Assembly: GCF_048128805.1 (NCBI RefSeq) | Contig: NC_136019.1 | Location: 11,518,905 to 11,582,904 of the forward strand | DNA from: Centroberyx gerrardi | Lineage: Eukaryota; Chordata; Actinopteri; Beryciformes; Berycidae | Reading direction: 5' to 3' | DNA: 64,000 nucleotides | Shown here: in pieces, positions 13,301 to 28,500 of the stretch | Layout of the letters: each line of letters begins with the position of its first letter | Position numbering within the stretch: position 1 is the stretch's first letter | Translations under genes and position numbers: made by a program | The notes under the pieces: model-generated | Seen by the model: the letters and a program-made list of their open reading frames with translations, nothing else | Databases searched by the model: none | What the model was told of the DNA's origin: nothing

Positions 13301-14114
13301 TCTCAGCAGGGAAGGCTGCCAGCACAGCTCCTGCATCGTCACACAGGCGGATACAGTCAAACATGATCTTCATCATGACCAAAGTATGGGTATCCTGCTC
13401 TGTACCCAACTGTCGTATTCGCTCGCGAATGGCCTGTAAGCAGTCCTCCTCCGGTTCAGTGGTGTTCAAGATCAGCTCAGTGGAGCTCAGGTAGCCCACC
13501 ACCATGGTCATGTTCAGAATACTCCAGTCTGGATTAGCTTCTTCTGTGTCTGTAAAAACAGAGTCTGTGTCCCCAGCTCGAGCGGTTTCCTCCTTTGGCT
13601 GCTCAGCTAAAGAGCTCCACTGTTGTGCCCAGTGCGACATGTCAGGCTCTGACACCGGCCTCTGTTTGGCCGTGACTGCTTGACTCGAGTTACAGGAGGA
13701 ACGGCTGGAATGGTCCGAGATGGTGCGATGAACACCAACCTTCTGGAAAAGACTCTTTCTCTCATTAATCCCAAATTCCACATCACTAAGGATGGGGTTT
13801 CCCATGGGTCGGCCTTCAGCAAGCACAACCAACCGCAAGGGCCCTTTGCAGCTGCCGATCAACTGCACCACGGTCTCATGCGCTGCAGCGGACACGTCGG
13901 TTCCACCGACGGACATGATGCAATCTCCCTGTTTGAGTCCTACCTGGTCAGCCGGGCTCCCCTCCAGGATGCCACTCAACAGACACGGCCCCTGTCCCGC
14001 AATGGTAAAGCCATATCCTGTCCGGCCACGGATAACCTCCACCCCCCTGAGCTCACCGGCAGGATTTAAGTCCAGACGCCTCCTCACGCCCTCAGGCTGT
14101 CCTAGTATCCTCAT
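10350..14114 (-). CDS. rgs12: Regulator of G-protein signalling 12 (5' part; exons 1-2, partial)
   Basis: Two coding exons on the minus strand: 12324-14114 (ATG at 14112-14114, 597 codons, donor GTTAGT) and 10350-10439 (30 codons, acceptor at 10440-10442, donor GTAGGC). Both junctions are phase 0. Residues about 24-100 form a PDZ domain with the carboxylate-binding GYGF loop at 33-36. Residues about 200-365 are a PTB domain, starting near 'LNMTMVVGYL' and including 'RFGFDCTPDPDALGCLEF'. A Ser/Pro-rich linker follows, ending 'PPPMSQIPSDRYQ'. Exon 2 carries a basic segment ending 'RLSLARSLDDLE'. This order and wording match vertebrate RGS12, a GTPase-activating and scaffold protein for Gi/o alpha subunits that also carries RGS, Ras-binding and GoLoco parts. 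Those later parts lie beyond the left edge. The a/b paralogue cannot be decided. The neighbouring msantd1 agrees with human 4p16.3. Confidence 0.93.
10440..12323 (-). other. rgs12: rgs12 intron 1
   Basis: Intron between the PDZ/PTB exon and the short second exon, donor GTTAGT (12318-12323) and acceptor CAG (10440-10442) on the minus strand, phase 0. No further coding exon, repeat family or RNA gene was recognised in it. Confidence 0.85.
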
Positions 14115-17100
14115 ATTTGTTGTGGGTGTTTTGAGATCCAGTGTGTGGGAACTAAAACACTTGTCTGTTGTTTTATTGCCAACACTAATGTGTTGTTGTC
14201 ATCCTACATTTAGAGAAAGTGGGCAGAAGAGGGTAAGAAACAAATTTTAAAAGTAGTTTGTTTGCAATCTATCAAAATGTACAAAAGATACAACTCAATG
14301 AATGATCCCATGTTATAGAGCTGGGCAATAATCCAATATTATCATTCATCATCTTTCAATAGTCATATCATGGTGAAATAATGATATGGAGTTATGGTGA
14401 TGCACAGTTCTATTAACATGATAGGATCTGCAAACATATTCAAAATCACATAACATAATTGATGTTCATGCACTGAACTGCATAAGAATTAGAGGTATGA
14501 TAAAACTGAGTAATTTTCAAATAATGTTCCCTAATTTGTTTCAGATCTCATTTTGTGAGAGACTTGTAGTATTTGCTTTTAATCAGTAATGTTAATATAA
14601 TAATCTTTATTTATAGAGCACTTTCAACAGAATTACAAAATACTTACAAAGATAAAAATGCTGCTTGTTTTTAATCTTTATCAGTAAAGAGCAGATTTTG
14701 TTGGGTTTTTTTGTTTTTGTGCATTTTACTAAATTCCAAAAATACTACACTTCCCTCACTGCACAAGTACGTTGTTTAAGTAATATCTTGATGTCAATCT
14801 TCTTTTAGCAATTATTTGTCAAAGTTAAAATGTAGAGGGCTTTAAGGTCCCTAGACAGCTTGTAAATTAGTCCTATCCACCCCTCCACCCACCCTAACCC
14901 TACTCCCCAAAACACAGTGCCAGCTGGCTCCCCTACTCAAGAACTCTTCAATCACAGCCAGACGTGTGGTTTCGGTCAATCATTGTTTTTAAATGTTAGT
15001 GTTCACCAGACTAGAACTTTAACATTTTAAACACCAAATACTTGACAAAGTCCATTAACAGGGCCACACAGTTATTATTCCTTTTAAAGTGTGACTCCAA
15101 TAAAGTTATAAGAGAGAGTACTCACAAACTATCACCATTGATGAAGCATGTTTAAGTACTACAATTACCTTTTCAACTTCTGTAAAGTTCCGCCCAAAAG
15201 TCCACAGTTATATCCACGCTGATAAAAGTCCACACGTGTACATTTTTCACATCACAGGTCTACAGTTTTCCTTTTTTCAAAAAATTTCCCTCCCGCAATC
15301 CAGTAATCCATACGGCAGTGCGAAAGCACCACCCTCCTCCATTCACGGTTGAGATTACAAAGCGTCTTTCATAGTAACCATGACAGCGTAACGTCTCTGC
15401 AACACGTCACGTCTCCTTTTGGCCAATCACCACGCCTGTCATGTTCAATATTCAAACGTTTGAAGTGAAGCTATTGGCTGAGATTTATCAGAGTTGACAG
15501 TCTAATTTTGCGCCAATGTAAATCAAATTGAGTACAGTTGTATTATTGCCCAAACCACTCAAACATAAAGGTATAAAGGTTTAATTAGCGACTTTGAGAA
15601 AGCAACAAACCCGGAAATGTATGGCTAAGTAAATTATGTGAGAACACGTTAAATCCGAAAACACACAACGCTATCAATGTTGGTCAGTTTTCAATAAACT
15701 TGTTAAATTGTGTAAATCAGAAGTCTTACCTATTGCTGTGTTATTATCCCTCAAGCACTTTACATGTGGGTCGCCCCATGTGTCTTCCAGACCGCAGCAG
15801 GACTCACTGTGTTACCACTGGTGGTTTGTAAACAATACATCTGGCCAAAGGGCTGCAACGGTTGCAAGGGCACACACAGTCACATGGGTTTACTACACAT
15901 GTGCAGCCCACACACACTTGCTAGGAACAGACAATGGACTGAAAGTCATTTTATCAGATATGCCAAGTGAAAGTAGGTGGACATAGTTTGTGTTAGGCTA
16001 TGCCCTGAGTTTATTTTACAGCAGAGTAACTGGATTTAAGAATTCATGTCAGGACAGATTATATTTAAACCTGTGAACTGAAATTTATCTGTGATGACAT
16101 GGATGTGTTTCCTGGAGCTGTTCTATTGATTGACTTGATGGGCTCATGATGTTAGTCTGTGTACTTAGATTTTTATTGTGTTTCAAACCCACCCTGGTTC
16201 CCAATAGATTATCCCAGGTGCTATCACAGCAATCATTTCCACCTTTTTCACTTCATTCTCTATGGAGCTGTGTGTTTGTGTAACATCAAGGTGTGAGACA
16301 CGCTGCTCTTTCTTGTTTCTGGATACAAGACACAATAGTGATTGTTGCCTACAGAATATGAGTAACATTTCAAAGCAGAAATTCAGTGCTGATTTTTTCA
16401 GTGTTGCTAACACAATTTGGTTTGTGTTTGGTTTGTGTTTCATCCTTTGTTTTTATTGAGAGAGCATTGCATTTCCATGGATTGACTTCCGTGGAGCTGG
16501 CAATGCTGTCTGAAGGAACCAGTCCTCTCAAATTGGCTGCAAGGCAATGACCTTAACATTTTAGCTCTATTTGTCTTTGCCTTATGAGTGTTTTGCATTT
16601 CAATAATGATCCTGCAGTAACAGATCTGCTTCACAATATGTTGCCTAACTTATGATAAAAGACAGAAAATTAAGGCAGACCAATGTAGTTTAATTCAGCA
16701 GCAGTTCAAACAAGAATAGGACTTCTTCACCAATGAAAAACTGAAATCTCTGAAAAATGTCCATGCGTTTCTACATATGTTAAGACAGTGTAACAGCTTC
16801 TGTCTTAAAAATTGCATGTATAGCCTACGTGATGCTAAAAGCAGAATGCCACCCAAATTCAAAATTTGCATAACGTTATTTGTATGCCTTAGTCAGTCCA
16901 ATCAGTATGTAAGCAGAGCATCAAGACTATAATCTGCGTAATGTGATCATAGTGATACACAATCTGAGGTTGCTTCACTGACAGTAAATAGGAGAATGAC
17001 TTTGTGGACTCAACATTTGTCTGATTTTATACATCCAAATGAGCTGCAGGTTTATCAATTTTAAACCAGGAAATGTGCCCTTATTGTTAAAAACTCATTG

Positions 17101-17796
17101 CAGCTACAGTCAGAATCACCTGTCTTCTCCAGTTTGTTTTCCATGGAGCTATACATCAGTATGGCGTCATAAATTCAAGGTCGAGACAACTAGTCTGTCT
17201 CATCAGCACAGACTTTACTGTTATAGAGCACAGGAATGACATATTTGAAAGCTGATATTCAGTGATGTTCCCCTTCATCAGAACTCATCATCACCAGAAA
17301 CAGTATAGTTTGTGTTGTTCATGTCCTTTCCGATCTCTCCAGGAACAGCAGGGCTTACTGTATCCAGCAGTTAATCACCATCCAACTCCCTTAACTAACA
17401 AGTCTGGTTCACAAACCTCCCCAGCTTGTAATTATCCTGACACAGCAACAGAGCGAAGGGGCAAGGTGAGTCTATTTTCGCACAAGACTATTGTCCTCTC
17501 AATAACAGTAATCATAACAGGGCATTTCACAGTTACCAAGACACAGGATCTGATATGGCTATCCCTTGTGTTGTAGAAACATTTCTTAGATGGTAAAGTG
17601 TGAGCTGAAGTTTTGAAGATGACCACCTTCCATTGCAGATATTTCAGTGAATTTGGTTGATGACACCTCCAGAAATGTTGACCTTGACCTACAACACCAT
17701 ACATATTAAAAATGTTCCATGTTAAACTGAAATTTCAAATAAATATATTCCATTCCTGGTCCGAGGAGGCTACAGGTGGGGCTAGACCCTGCCGCT
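14115..17796. other. spacer between rgs12 and msantd1, with rgs12 upstream region
   Basis: No protein gene was found. The stretch holds rgs12 upstream sequence, including a candidate noncoding exon and CCAAT boxes at about 15.2-15.5 kb, an AT-rich part around 14.3-14.7 kb, and a short common repeat phrase ('ctttatttatagagcacttt') near 14605. Msantd1 probably ends by polyadenylation just left of 17797, but no clear signal was chosen. Confidence 0.6.
15179..15490 (-). promoter_or_regulatory. rgs12: candidate rgs12 promoter and 5' noncoding exon
   Basis: On the minus strand a possible noncoding exon ends 'GAAGTTGAAAAG' followed by the donor GTAATT (exon end at 15179). Upstream lie CCAAT-type motifs (ccaatcacc near 15423 on plus; tattgg near 15472 on plus, which is CCAATA on minus) and a TGACGTG-type motif near 15404. 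About 1.06 kb separates this donor from the coding start at 14114. No TATA box was seen and the start site was not placed. The exon call rests on one donor plus promoter-like motifs. Confidence 0.35.
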
Positions 17797-20221
<2,425 letters not shown>

Positions 20222-20395
20222 CTAAGACCTCTCTAGACTCTGCAGTGAGGGAATGAGACCTGTAAACAGGCACACACCGTGCTGCCTGTGCCCTTCCCCC
20301 TAGCTTAGCTGAAAGAGGACTCAAAATGGGGCCTAAGGCAGGAGAGGAATCCGGTTAAAAGCTTTTAGTGGGGGTTTTCGTCACCGTGATGTCAA

Positions 20396-20409
20396 GTTGC
20401 CTTGGCAAC
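20396..20409. promoter_or_regulatory. RFX X-box (palindromic)
   Basis: GTTGCCTTGGCAAC is a perfect 14-base palindrome matching the RFX X-box consensus GTNRCC-(0-3)-RGYAAC with a two-base spacer. It is about 260 bases upstream of the msantd1 ATG. Flanking TCACCGT / ACGGTGA extends the dyad symmetry. Confidence 0.6.
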
Positions 20410-20614
20410 GGTGAAGGAGGCCCTTCATTTTCCCTCCCTCTCCCTCTCTTCTAACCACTCCCATCCGCTCTCTTTTTCCCTCTGTCCTGCTCCACTGGCA
20501 GCACAAAAAGCTTTTAGCTGAAAGGCAGCAGTGTAAGCGCATGAGATTGCTGACAGTTTTGAAATATAAGCCTCAGGGGAGGGAGGGAGAGAGCGAGCGA
20601 GAGCACGGGTGTGT

Positions 20615-20628
20615 GTTTCCTTGGCAAC
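20615..20628. promoter_or_regulatory. second X-box-like site
   Basis: GTTTCCTTGGCAAC keeps a perfect GGCAAC half and differs from the X-box consensus at one position of the other half. It lies about 220 bases farther upstream of msantd1 than the first X-box. Confidence 0.45.
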
Positions 20629-21061
20629 AAGACACTGGATCTGGCATTCAGCCAAGACATTGCTCCATTTAAAAGCTTTTAATAATACACAAGTCCTTTT
20701 GAGACAGGAGAAGGAGGATTTGCTTTAGCTGAAGAAAATACTTCCAGTCTGCAGTGTAGACCTAAATAGCAAGCAGAGGCTTTCCTCTGAAACACTGTGC
20801 AACACTTTGGGAGAAAAGTAGAGGGGAAGACAATAGACAAACTGGCAATATGTGGTGATCAACCATTGGCACCCCTGCAATAGCATACAATATGCTGACT
20901 GGTTTAATCAGCTTTCTATTCATAGCCTTGGTCAGTGACAATGGACTCCTGCAGGAAGGGTTTCTCTTAGACCAGTTGGAGACCCTTCCCCTCCCCCACT
21001 GCAGGGGGTGGGTCTCTATCCCCCATGCACTCTGTCCTGGACACCCTTTTGTCTATCATAG

Positions 21062-21086
21062 CATATGCATTTCTCCCTCTCTCTCT

Positions 21087-21133
<47 letters not shown>
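21062..21133. repeat. (CT)n microsatellite
   Basis: About 70 bases of CT dinucleotide with a few CCCT interruptions. Confidence 0.9.
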
Positions 21134-21137
<4 letters not shown>

Positions 21138-24100
21138 CCGCCCCATTCCTCTCCCTTACACAGTTCCTCCCATCCCCTCTTTCTCTCAAGAATATTTATG
21201 CTACAGAAGTTAAGGCCGGTGCATGAGCCAGGTCATAATAACTGTGGTGTATGTGAAACCCCAAACTACTCTTTCTCAACTGCCAGCCGCTTGGCTACTA
21301 CTCCCTCTCTCCACATTTATGTCTGTCACTTAAAGTGAGCAAACCTCTACATGAGCACAAATTGTAATGCTGTAAAATAGTTATCATGTGTGACCCACCC
21401 TCACTTCATCTTTATTAGTGCCACTAGTTGCTGTCACTCCGTCTTAACTCAGTTTTGGACTGATTAGACCCTTAACCCATCTGCTCCTCAGTAACCTGAC
21501 AGACGGCCGGTCCATGCATCATACCACAAATTGGCAGCTTCGCTCAATCCATCACATCTGTCACTTAAGACAAATGTAAGCTCTGCCTTTGCGGAAATGG
21601 AGGAGCAATTGAAAGTTGATGTGAAAGGTTTTGTGTGTTTGTTTTTCACCGTGGCCTTCAGAGTACAGTTAGAAACTTGATGGGTGTCTCGATGCTTGGT
21701 TGACCTCTTGAAGGTAAAAGATTCTTCAGAAAGGGAATAAATAAATGGAATAGATGGCTGTTTCACAGAAAAAATATCATCCATTGGATCTAATTTGCCC
21801 TAAAAGCCTAGATGCTGATATAAGAAATCTTATGTGCCGATGTTGAAATGCATACTTATAATACTTAACCATGGCAGCTGCCTAATATCCCATGTCTGCT
21901 CCACTGTCATGCTGAATCCCCTTGCTAGGGTCCATTATAAGTGTATTTAGTTATCTACATACCTTTTCTCATCCATTAAGGTGGACATAATCCAGACTAC
22001 TAATCCAGGAGCCAGACTAATCTACAGATAAACTGGTCATGCGCTTCTCATGTCTAGAATTAGAAGTCACTAGTGTGAGTAATCTGTAAAATCGAACCAT
22101 ATAACAATCATATAATTGGCTTACTCAAGATTGTCGCATCTAACCAGGCAGAACGTAGGTCTCAGTTTTCCAGGAACTTTTTACATTAGTAAAAAAGCTT
22201 TCAGTTTGCCCATGTGGAAGAGAATTGCTAGGCAAAACTTATTTTTACAAACTACATTTGAAAAGACTGTGTTAATAAAGGATCTAGATTCTTGAACCGT
22301 GTATTTAGAATTGCACTTACAGAGTAAATAAAACCATTGAAGTACAAGCACAAGTAAAAATGTTGTGAATTTAAAGTGGAGCTGCACTATGTAAAATGCT
22401 TGTGTAGAAATTTTTCAGGTGAAATACCCCTCAGTTTAGTTAGGTGCAAGCATTGGTAGCACATTATTATAGGGACATATCACTTAATTTCAGTATTCAA
22501 TTATCCCAATATCCAAGGATAGTTGTTCATAGTTTGTCCTGCTCATTAATCTGTAGTGCTCTATTGACAATGAATGGAAAAGCTGGAAAAAGTGGCTATG
22601 ATAGGATCCAGGTGATTTTATATGGGTTATATGGGATATGGGTTCCTTGTTTTGGTTCATCAGTGTTATAGCTTCTATAAATGAATGCTTATTTTGGTAT
22701 AAAAGCACAGATGTTCTTTGAGTCCACATCATTAGTCTCCAATACATTGTCAATGGAGTTTATACAACAGTTAGTTCCGGTCCAGTAATTTGATATTCAG
22801 TACAACAGCACTCCCTCTCGTGTGATATTGCTTAAATATCAGGGTTTTAACTCTTTGTGGCATTACACATTACTTAAATTCTACTTAGGTTCTAATTTTA
22901 AAAAATGCCCCCAGAGAGGGAATTCAAAAATAGCCCAAATAAACAGATAAACAGACAGCTGGCCAGCCACACACAGACACACAAGAGAAAACCGATTCTG
23001 TTTTCATTTCTCATTTTTCAATTTAATAATCCCACTGTACTTTATATGCAAGTTGCTTTTACTTTATACATATTACTACTTTCTGCGGTCATATTCTTTG
23101 TCGTCACCTTATTCATTCTTTCCATAACAATTTATACAAAGTTTTTAATCAACAGGTTTTTTTTTTTACAAAGTGGTCATGAGCCTCAAACCACTGATGG
23201 ACAGTGTAGATGGACAGTCACTGGGAAATGAAGGTTTCACATAGCAAACTCAACAGTGCAATAACTGAGTAGACATGAATAAAAGGTATAGCAGAAAACA
23301 CTATACTCATAAACCCAGAGGATGATGGGCCTGAACCAGCTCAAATTATTGTTGAAAAATTTTTGTCTTAAAGTGCCAGAGTCTGGGTTTGAATATTTTT
23401 TAGGATCATTTAATGATCTCGGGAACACTTGATTGGGAATCAGGGAAAATATCAACATATTTCTAGACTTATGATGGCTCTGTGGCCAAAACATTCTGGG
23501 CCTTTTTTTTAAATGTATACGAGCCATATAGATATGACATGATATACATTTTTAGTTGTACTTTGCCACTGTGTGATGTGATGGCAGGTCCGTGGGTTCA
23601 GACAACCTGATATTATTCTCAAAGTAATAAAAACTGGTACAGTGATGAACTTAAGAAAAAAAAAAAAAAAAAACTCAGTACAGCTGATATAAAATCAAAA
23701 TTACAGAAAATCAAGGAGTAAACCAGAGTACAGCTCTGTTATATATTTGTACCTTAGAAAAATGTTTAATGCAAATTTGTGCACATAAAACACATACATA
23801 CAGTGCATACATAGAGAATTATAAAGTATAAATGTTTTTAATGTTGGCCTACATTAGTATGTTAACACATACTGTTGTACATCTTATCTAAAGTACCTCA
23901 TAATAAACAGGTCCATAATGGACCTAATGCAATCCGACTGGACCGTTTCGGCCAAAGCTGGATCCACAACAAGAGATAGTCTTTTGCACCTGCTTATGGC
24001 GAAAACAAAACGCGTGTATGACAAAAACAACAGATGACCAGACTTTGTATTGTGATTAGAACATTTGAGGCTGGTGTGTGTGTCCTACACAAAAACAGAT

Positions 24101-25529
24101 ACGAGCTGTTACACTGTACCTCACCCAGTCTAGCTTGGGACTGTTCGTTTGACTGAAGTAATCCGTTTCCATCTGAGCATCATAACAAGTAGAAAGACCA
24201 CGCTCTGTGCAAATCTGAGCTCAGGCAGCAGGTCCAATCCTAGCTTTTTGTGACCTTACTCCTCCTGAGGGGCAACGGTAGGAATCCACAGTAGCTTCCT
24301 CTATCAGTCTTTCATGTCAATGCAGATACAAGAAGACAAAGAAAGCTATTAAATGCACTCATGCTCTGAGGGCAGAACAATTAGGAATGTCAATTTGTGA
24401 ACCTATCACATATAAAATACTGAAAATGATTGTTAATACTGAAAGGGATTGGTAAATGGCATAAAAAGTGTCAGGCAAATACTGGCACACCAGAACAGCT
24501 TATCTTCCCTCCACATCTCTCTCTCTCTCCCTCTATCACGCCACACCAAAACAATAACGCAATCAAATACACCATATAAAATGATAAGTCAGAACGAAAA
24601 TGGAAATATAAAAAAATGATATAAATGGAAACAATATCATATATCAAGTATTCATAATATACAGCAATACAATTTCAAAATCAAACCTAAAAAGGAATGT
24701 AGTTCTGGATAAGTACCACTAGAGGTCAGCAAACATCCATGCTCAGATGTCCAGTCAGTCATACACTTGAAATATTTTAAAAGCACTGTTATCTGCAATG
24801 AAAAGTTTCTTACGCTTCTGCCTGTGGACTAACAATTTTAAAAAACACTGATATTCTACTCTTTCCTTCATTTTAACCCTCCTTTCAATGTCCTTGTCCG
24901 CTATTCCACATAGCAGCAGTAGTGATAAACTGTGTTCACCAATTCAGCAAAGTTCAGAGTTAGTTACATTCTTGATATCATTTTGTTGAATTCTCACAGT
25001 ATAAATGACTAACACTGAATTGTATGTGCACAGTGGTCTCAAATGTCTCACTGAATAACATTTGCAATCTTGACACCGTTACTGCATCAGGAAAAAAAAC
25101 CCAAAAAAAACAACAATTATTTCCCACTTATCGAAAACTGACTCATGCAGTCATAAGAGAAATTTTAATCTCAGCAAACACTGCTGAAACTCCAGTCTCT
25201 ATTTCTGTAAAATGTCTTAACATTTGCATCTTAGTTGACGAGTCCTCAAATTCTCTTTTTTTTTTTTTTTTTTTTGTTATTTGAGTTTTGTTTTCTGAAG
25301 TTGTTTTCCATCTGCTTCTTTCTGTAGTGTTAAAAGTTCTCTCTGTTCATTTTTGTCAGGTTGGATTCTTGAAAATAATTTGTTAAGCTTGTCTGTTCAG
25401 CTGTGAATCTGTTTCCAGTTGTGTCTTGGGATTGTGGGTTTTACGGACTCAAGTCTCCGGTCTTTCTCTCTCTCTTCTGGTTTCTCGTGCCTCAGACTCG
25501 GCTCTCTCTCTCTCTCCTCTGCTGTCCGC

Positions 25530-28500
25530 TCAGTCTCTGGGTAGGCACTCCTCCTCGGTGATCCCCTGGGCCTTCAGCTCCTCCAGGACGTTGTCCAGGT
25601 GGCCCGGGTCGGGGTAGCCGTGGCCCGTCAGGTTGGAGCCGAACTCCGTCTTGTGGTGCACCTCGTTCCAGATGACCGTGTCCGACTCGCCGGTGGTGCT
25701 GGACGTTCCCACGGAGAAAATCAGCCGGCGGTCCCACGCCACCAGCAGCAGCCTCAGAACCTGGAGGGAGACACATAATCCTGTCAGGTAATCCCCAGAA
25801 AACCAATGGGGGAAAGAAGCGTGATGAACGTTAGCCAAAGATTGGAGACGCCTTGTTCCTTACCTTGCGTCCCTTCTCGCTGTCGGGGAGGTAGCAGTGT
25901 CTGGGGAATCCGCGGGCAGTGAAGGGCTTGCCTGGGTTCGGGTGTTCTGGACCCTACGGAAGGGGGCAAAGTTCACGATCAGGACATCATCCAAACACAA
26001 TACACTTCCTTTATGCCTTTATTGTTCCAGCCTGACTTTACCTGGATGCCAGGAGGGATGTTGTAAATGATGCGGATGGTTTTGCAGTCGGGGTGTCCGG
26101 GCAGCGAGTGGGGGATGACGTGGTACTCCATCTTGCCGGGGGGCTGGTTGCCGGTCTTGACCCCGTAGATGGTCTTGCAGGTGGGGCACTGCAGGCTGCC
26201 GTCCTTGTTGCCGTTGTTGTACATGGCAACGAGGCACTGCAGGTGGTACTGGTGGCCGCACTGCGCCAGGCGACCCACCGACTCCGCTCGGGAAATGCCG
26301 CCCACGCCGGGGCCCTTGTACCCGGACGGGCCGCCCAGGGCCTCCATGCAGATGGTGCAGTCCTGAGTCGGGACGGCAAATAAGATTTAGACTCATGTTT
26401 TTTTTTCAGCATTTTAACCTGCTGTTATCCCATTTTATTCAAAGAAGTTTCAATCTATTTTCAAGATCACATTTTATTTGACAAAAGTGGCAGTTCAAAA
26501 TGACAGTGACTTTGGAAAAGCTTTGTCGAATCAAGAAGGTAAATTATAGACTCACTTCCTCCGGGGGGTTGCGGACCTTCTGAAGGTACCTCTTCACCAC
26601 CTCTTCAGGGGTTTTGCCTAGAAGAGCAAAACAGAGAGAGAGAGAGAGAGGGAAGAAGAGAGCTGTTAATGAATGACTCATCATGCTGACCCACTTATGA
26701 GCGACTGCACAAGCACAAAGTAGATGGTGTGTTTGCATCCGGGTCCTGTACCCCACCTTTGCGGGCCTGTTTCTTGGTGGTCTTGCGGCAGCAGTGGCCC
26801 AGGCCGGGCACAGGCTTGATGTCGCTCTTGCTGACGGGCGGAGGGTGGAGCACCAGCTTGGGGGGGCGGGTCAGGCAGACCGGAAGTCCCGCCGCGCTCA
26901 TCAGGATGCCTGTAATGCCTGGGCACAGCCAGCAGAGGGGGGTGTGAGACACTGAATCTGAGGTTCACCAAGTGCGTGAGTGGTTTATAAAGACACTCAG
27001 AGCTCTTTATCCAGGGAATAATCTATTCACCATATTTGGTAAGGCTGGCCAATAGATTTAGCTAAAATACCAGTTAAATGTGGGGCTTAGTGTCATTAGC
27101 ATTCTTTTCTCTAGAGCTGTAAATCAGCATCTGGTAAACATAAGTTTACTAAAAGAGCTGTGAAGTAAACAAAGTAACTTGAGGTGTAACCTTACGAGTT
27201 AGAAACCTGATGTACTTATATATGTTTTGATAACAGAATTGTAAATGTATTCTACTGAAGGTGATTCTGACCCACTTGCATTCATGTTCAATCATATTGT
27301 GTTTGATGAGAATGGCTCAAGGTGTGTGTGAATATTCTCACCTGCCAGTGCAGGGTGAACAGGGCTGGATCCATTCAGGTTCTTCACCGGAACCGTTGGC
27401 ACTCTGAAACAGGAAACACAGAGACACATTAACCTACAGAGCGCTGACACGCTAACAACCAACACGCTAAGAACACGCTAAGAACTGGCCTGGTCAACCC
27501 ACCCCAGATTTAAGGCATTAAAATCTGATGAGTCACATGTAAACAGGAGGAATTACGCTCAGCTGGCCACGGCATATGCTCGTTTCTGGTTCACGCCATG
27601 TCAGCAGGTTAAAGAGCTTCTGCCGAGTCATGCAGAGACACAACCAGGCGTTTCTCATGGCCCGGACTAACACCTTGACATACTGTCCTATAATGCAAAA
27701 TAGGATTCCACCTATATAAGGCTTAAGGCTTAGGATGCGCATGACAGCACTAGACAGTCGGCTGTAATCTTTTAAATTATTGTTAACAGGCGTGGAAGTT
27801 GTGTTTTGCTATTGACTTCTTGTAACACTGCTTTTGAAAAACCCAGGAGTAACAGTATCACTAATGATGGCCACTAGCAGAAAGCACAGATGCTCCTAAA
27901 CAAGAAGAGTTTAAGCACTTAAAAATAAATGTCATAGGTTATGGGCTCCAATTTATAACCAGTTAGAAGCTTTGTCCATTGTCATATTTGATTAAAAATA
28001 ATCAGCAAAGGAACAGACTCCTCCAGTCTTTCTGACCATAAAGTCAACTGAAGTTGAAAACATCAGCCTTTATTTCAGTGAAGAGTCAAACTATCCTTTA
28101 CCACTGTAGTACTGTATCTCTGCCCCTTAAAGGGGAAAACACATGTACTGCTCATGATAACAGTTCATGATAAACACAGTAACTTCTTCTCACATTCTGC
28201 TATGATATGTAAAACTATCCAATCGGAGATGAATACTTACGGTCGGCCAGTTTTGATAATAGTCATCTTTCCCACTTGAAAGCAACAAAAACCACAGATA
28301 CAACTTCTTAAGATCTTAATCCAGCGCCAATTTCCACGTGTCTCAGTATTTCTATTTCTTTCTCTTCCAGTCTCAGATCCTTGAATCCTTTAGTTCAGTC
28401 TAGTCTGCCAGTGTCTTCACCTGTCTCTCTCTCTCTGTCTTTGTGTCAGTAGTTGTGTGCTGGAGTCAGGTCCCCTTCCCCTCTTATAGGGCTAATCCAC

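Larger units (their letters stand above)
20356..20681. promoter_or_regulatory. three evenly spaced AAAAGCTTTTA palindromes upstream of msantd1
   Basis: Copies of the palindromic core AAAAGCTTTTA occur at about 20357-20367, 20516-20526 and 20671-20681, roughly 155-160 bases apart, in the upstream region of msantd1. No transcription factor is assigned. They may be fragments of one duplicated repeat rather than regulatory sites. Confidence 0.4.

Noticed and set aside
13066-13494. 142-codon plus-strand frame opposite the rgs12 exon
   Set aside because: Antisense shadow of the well-supported PDZ/PTB exon; composition follows the sense codons.
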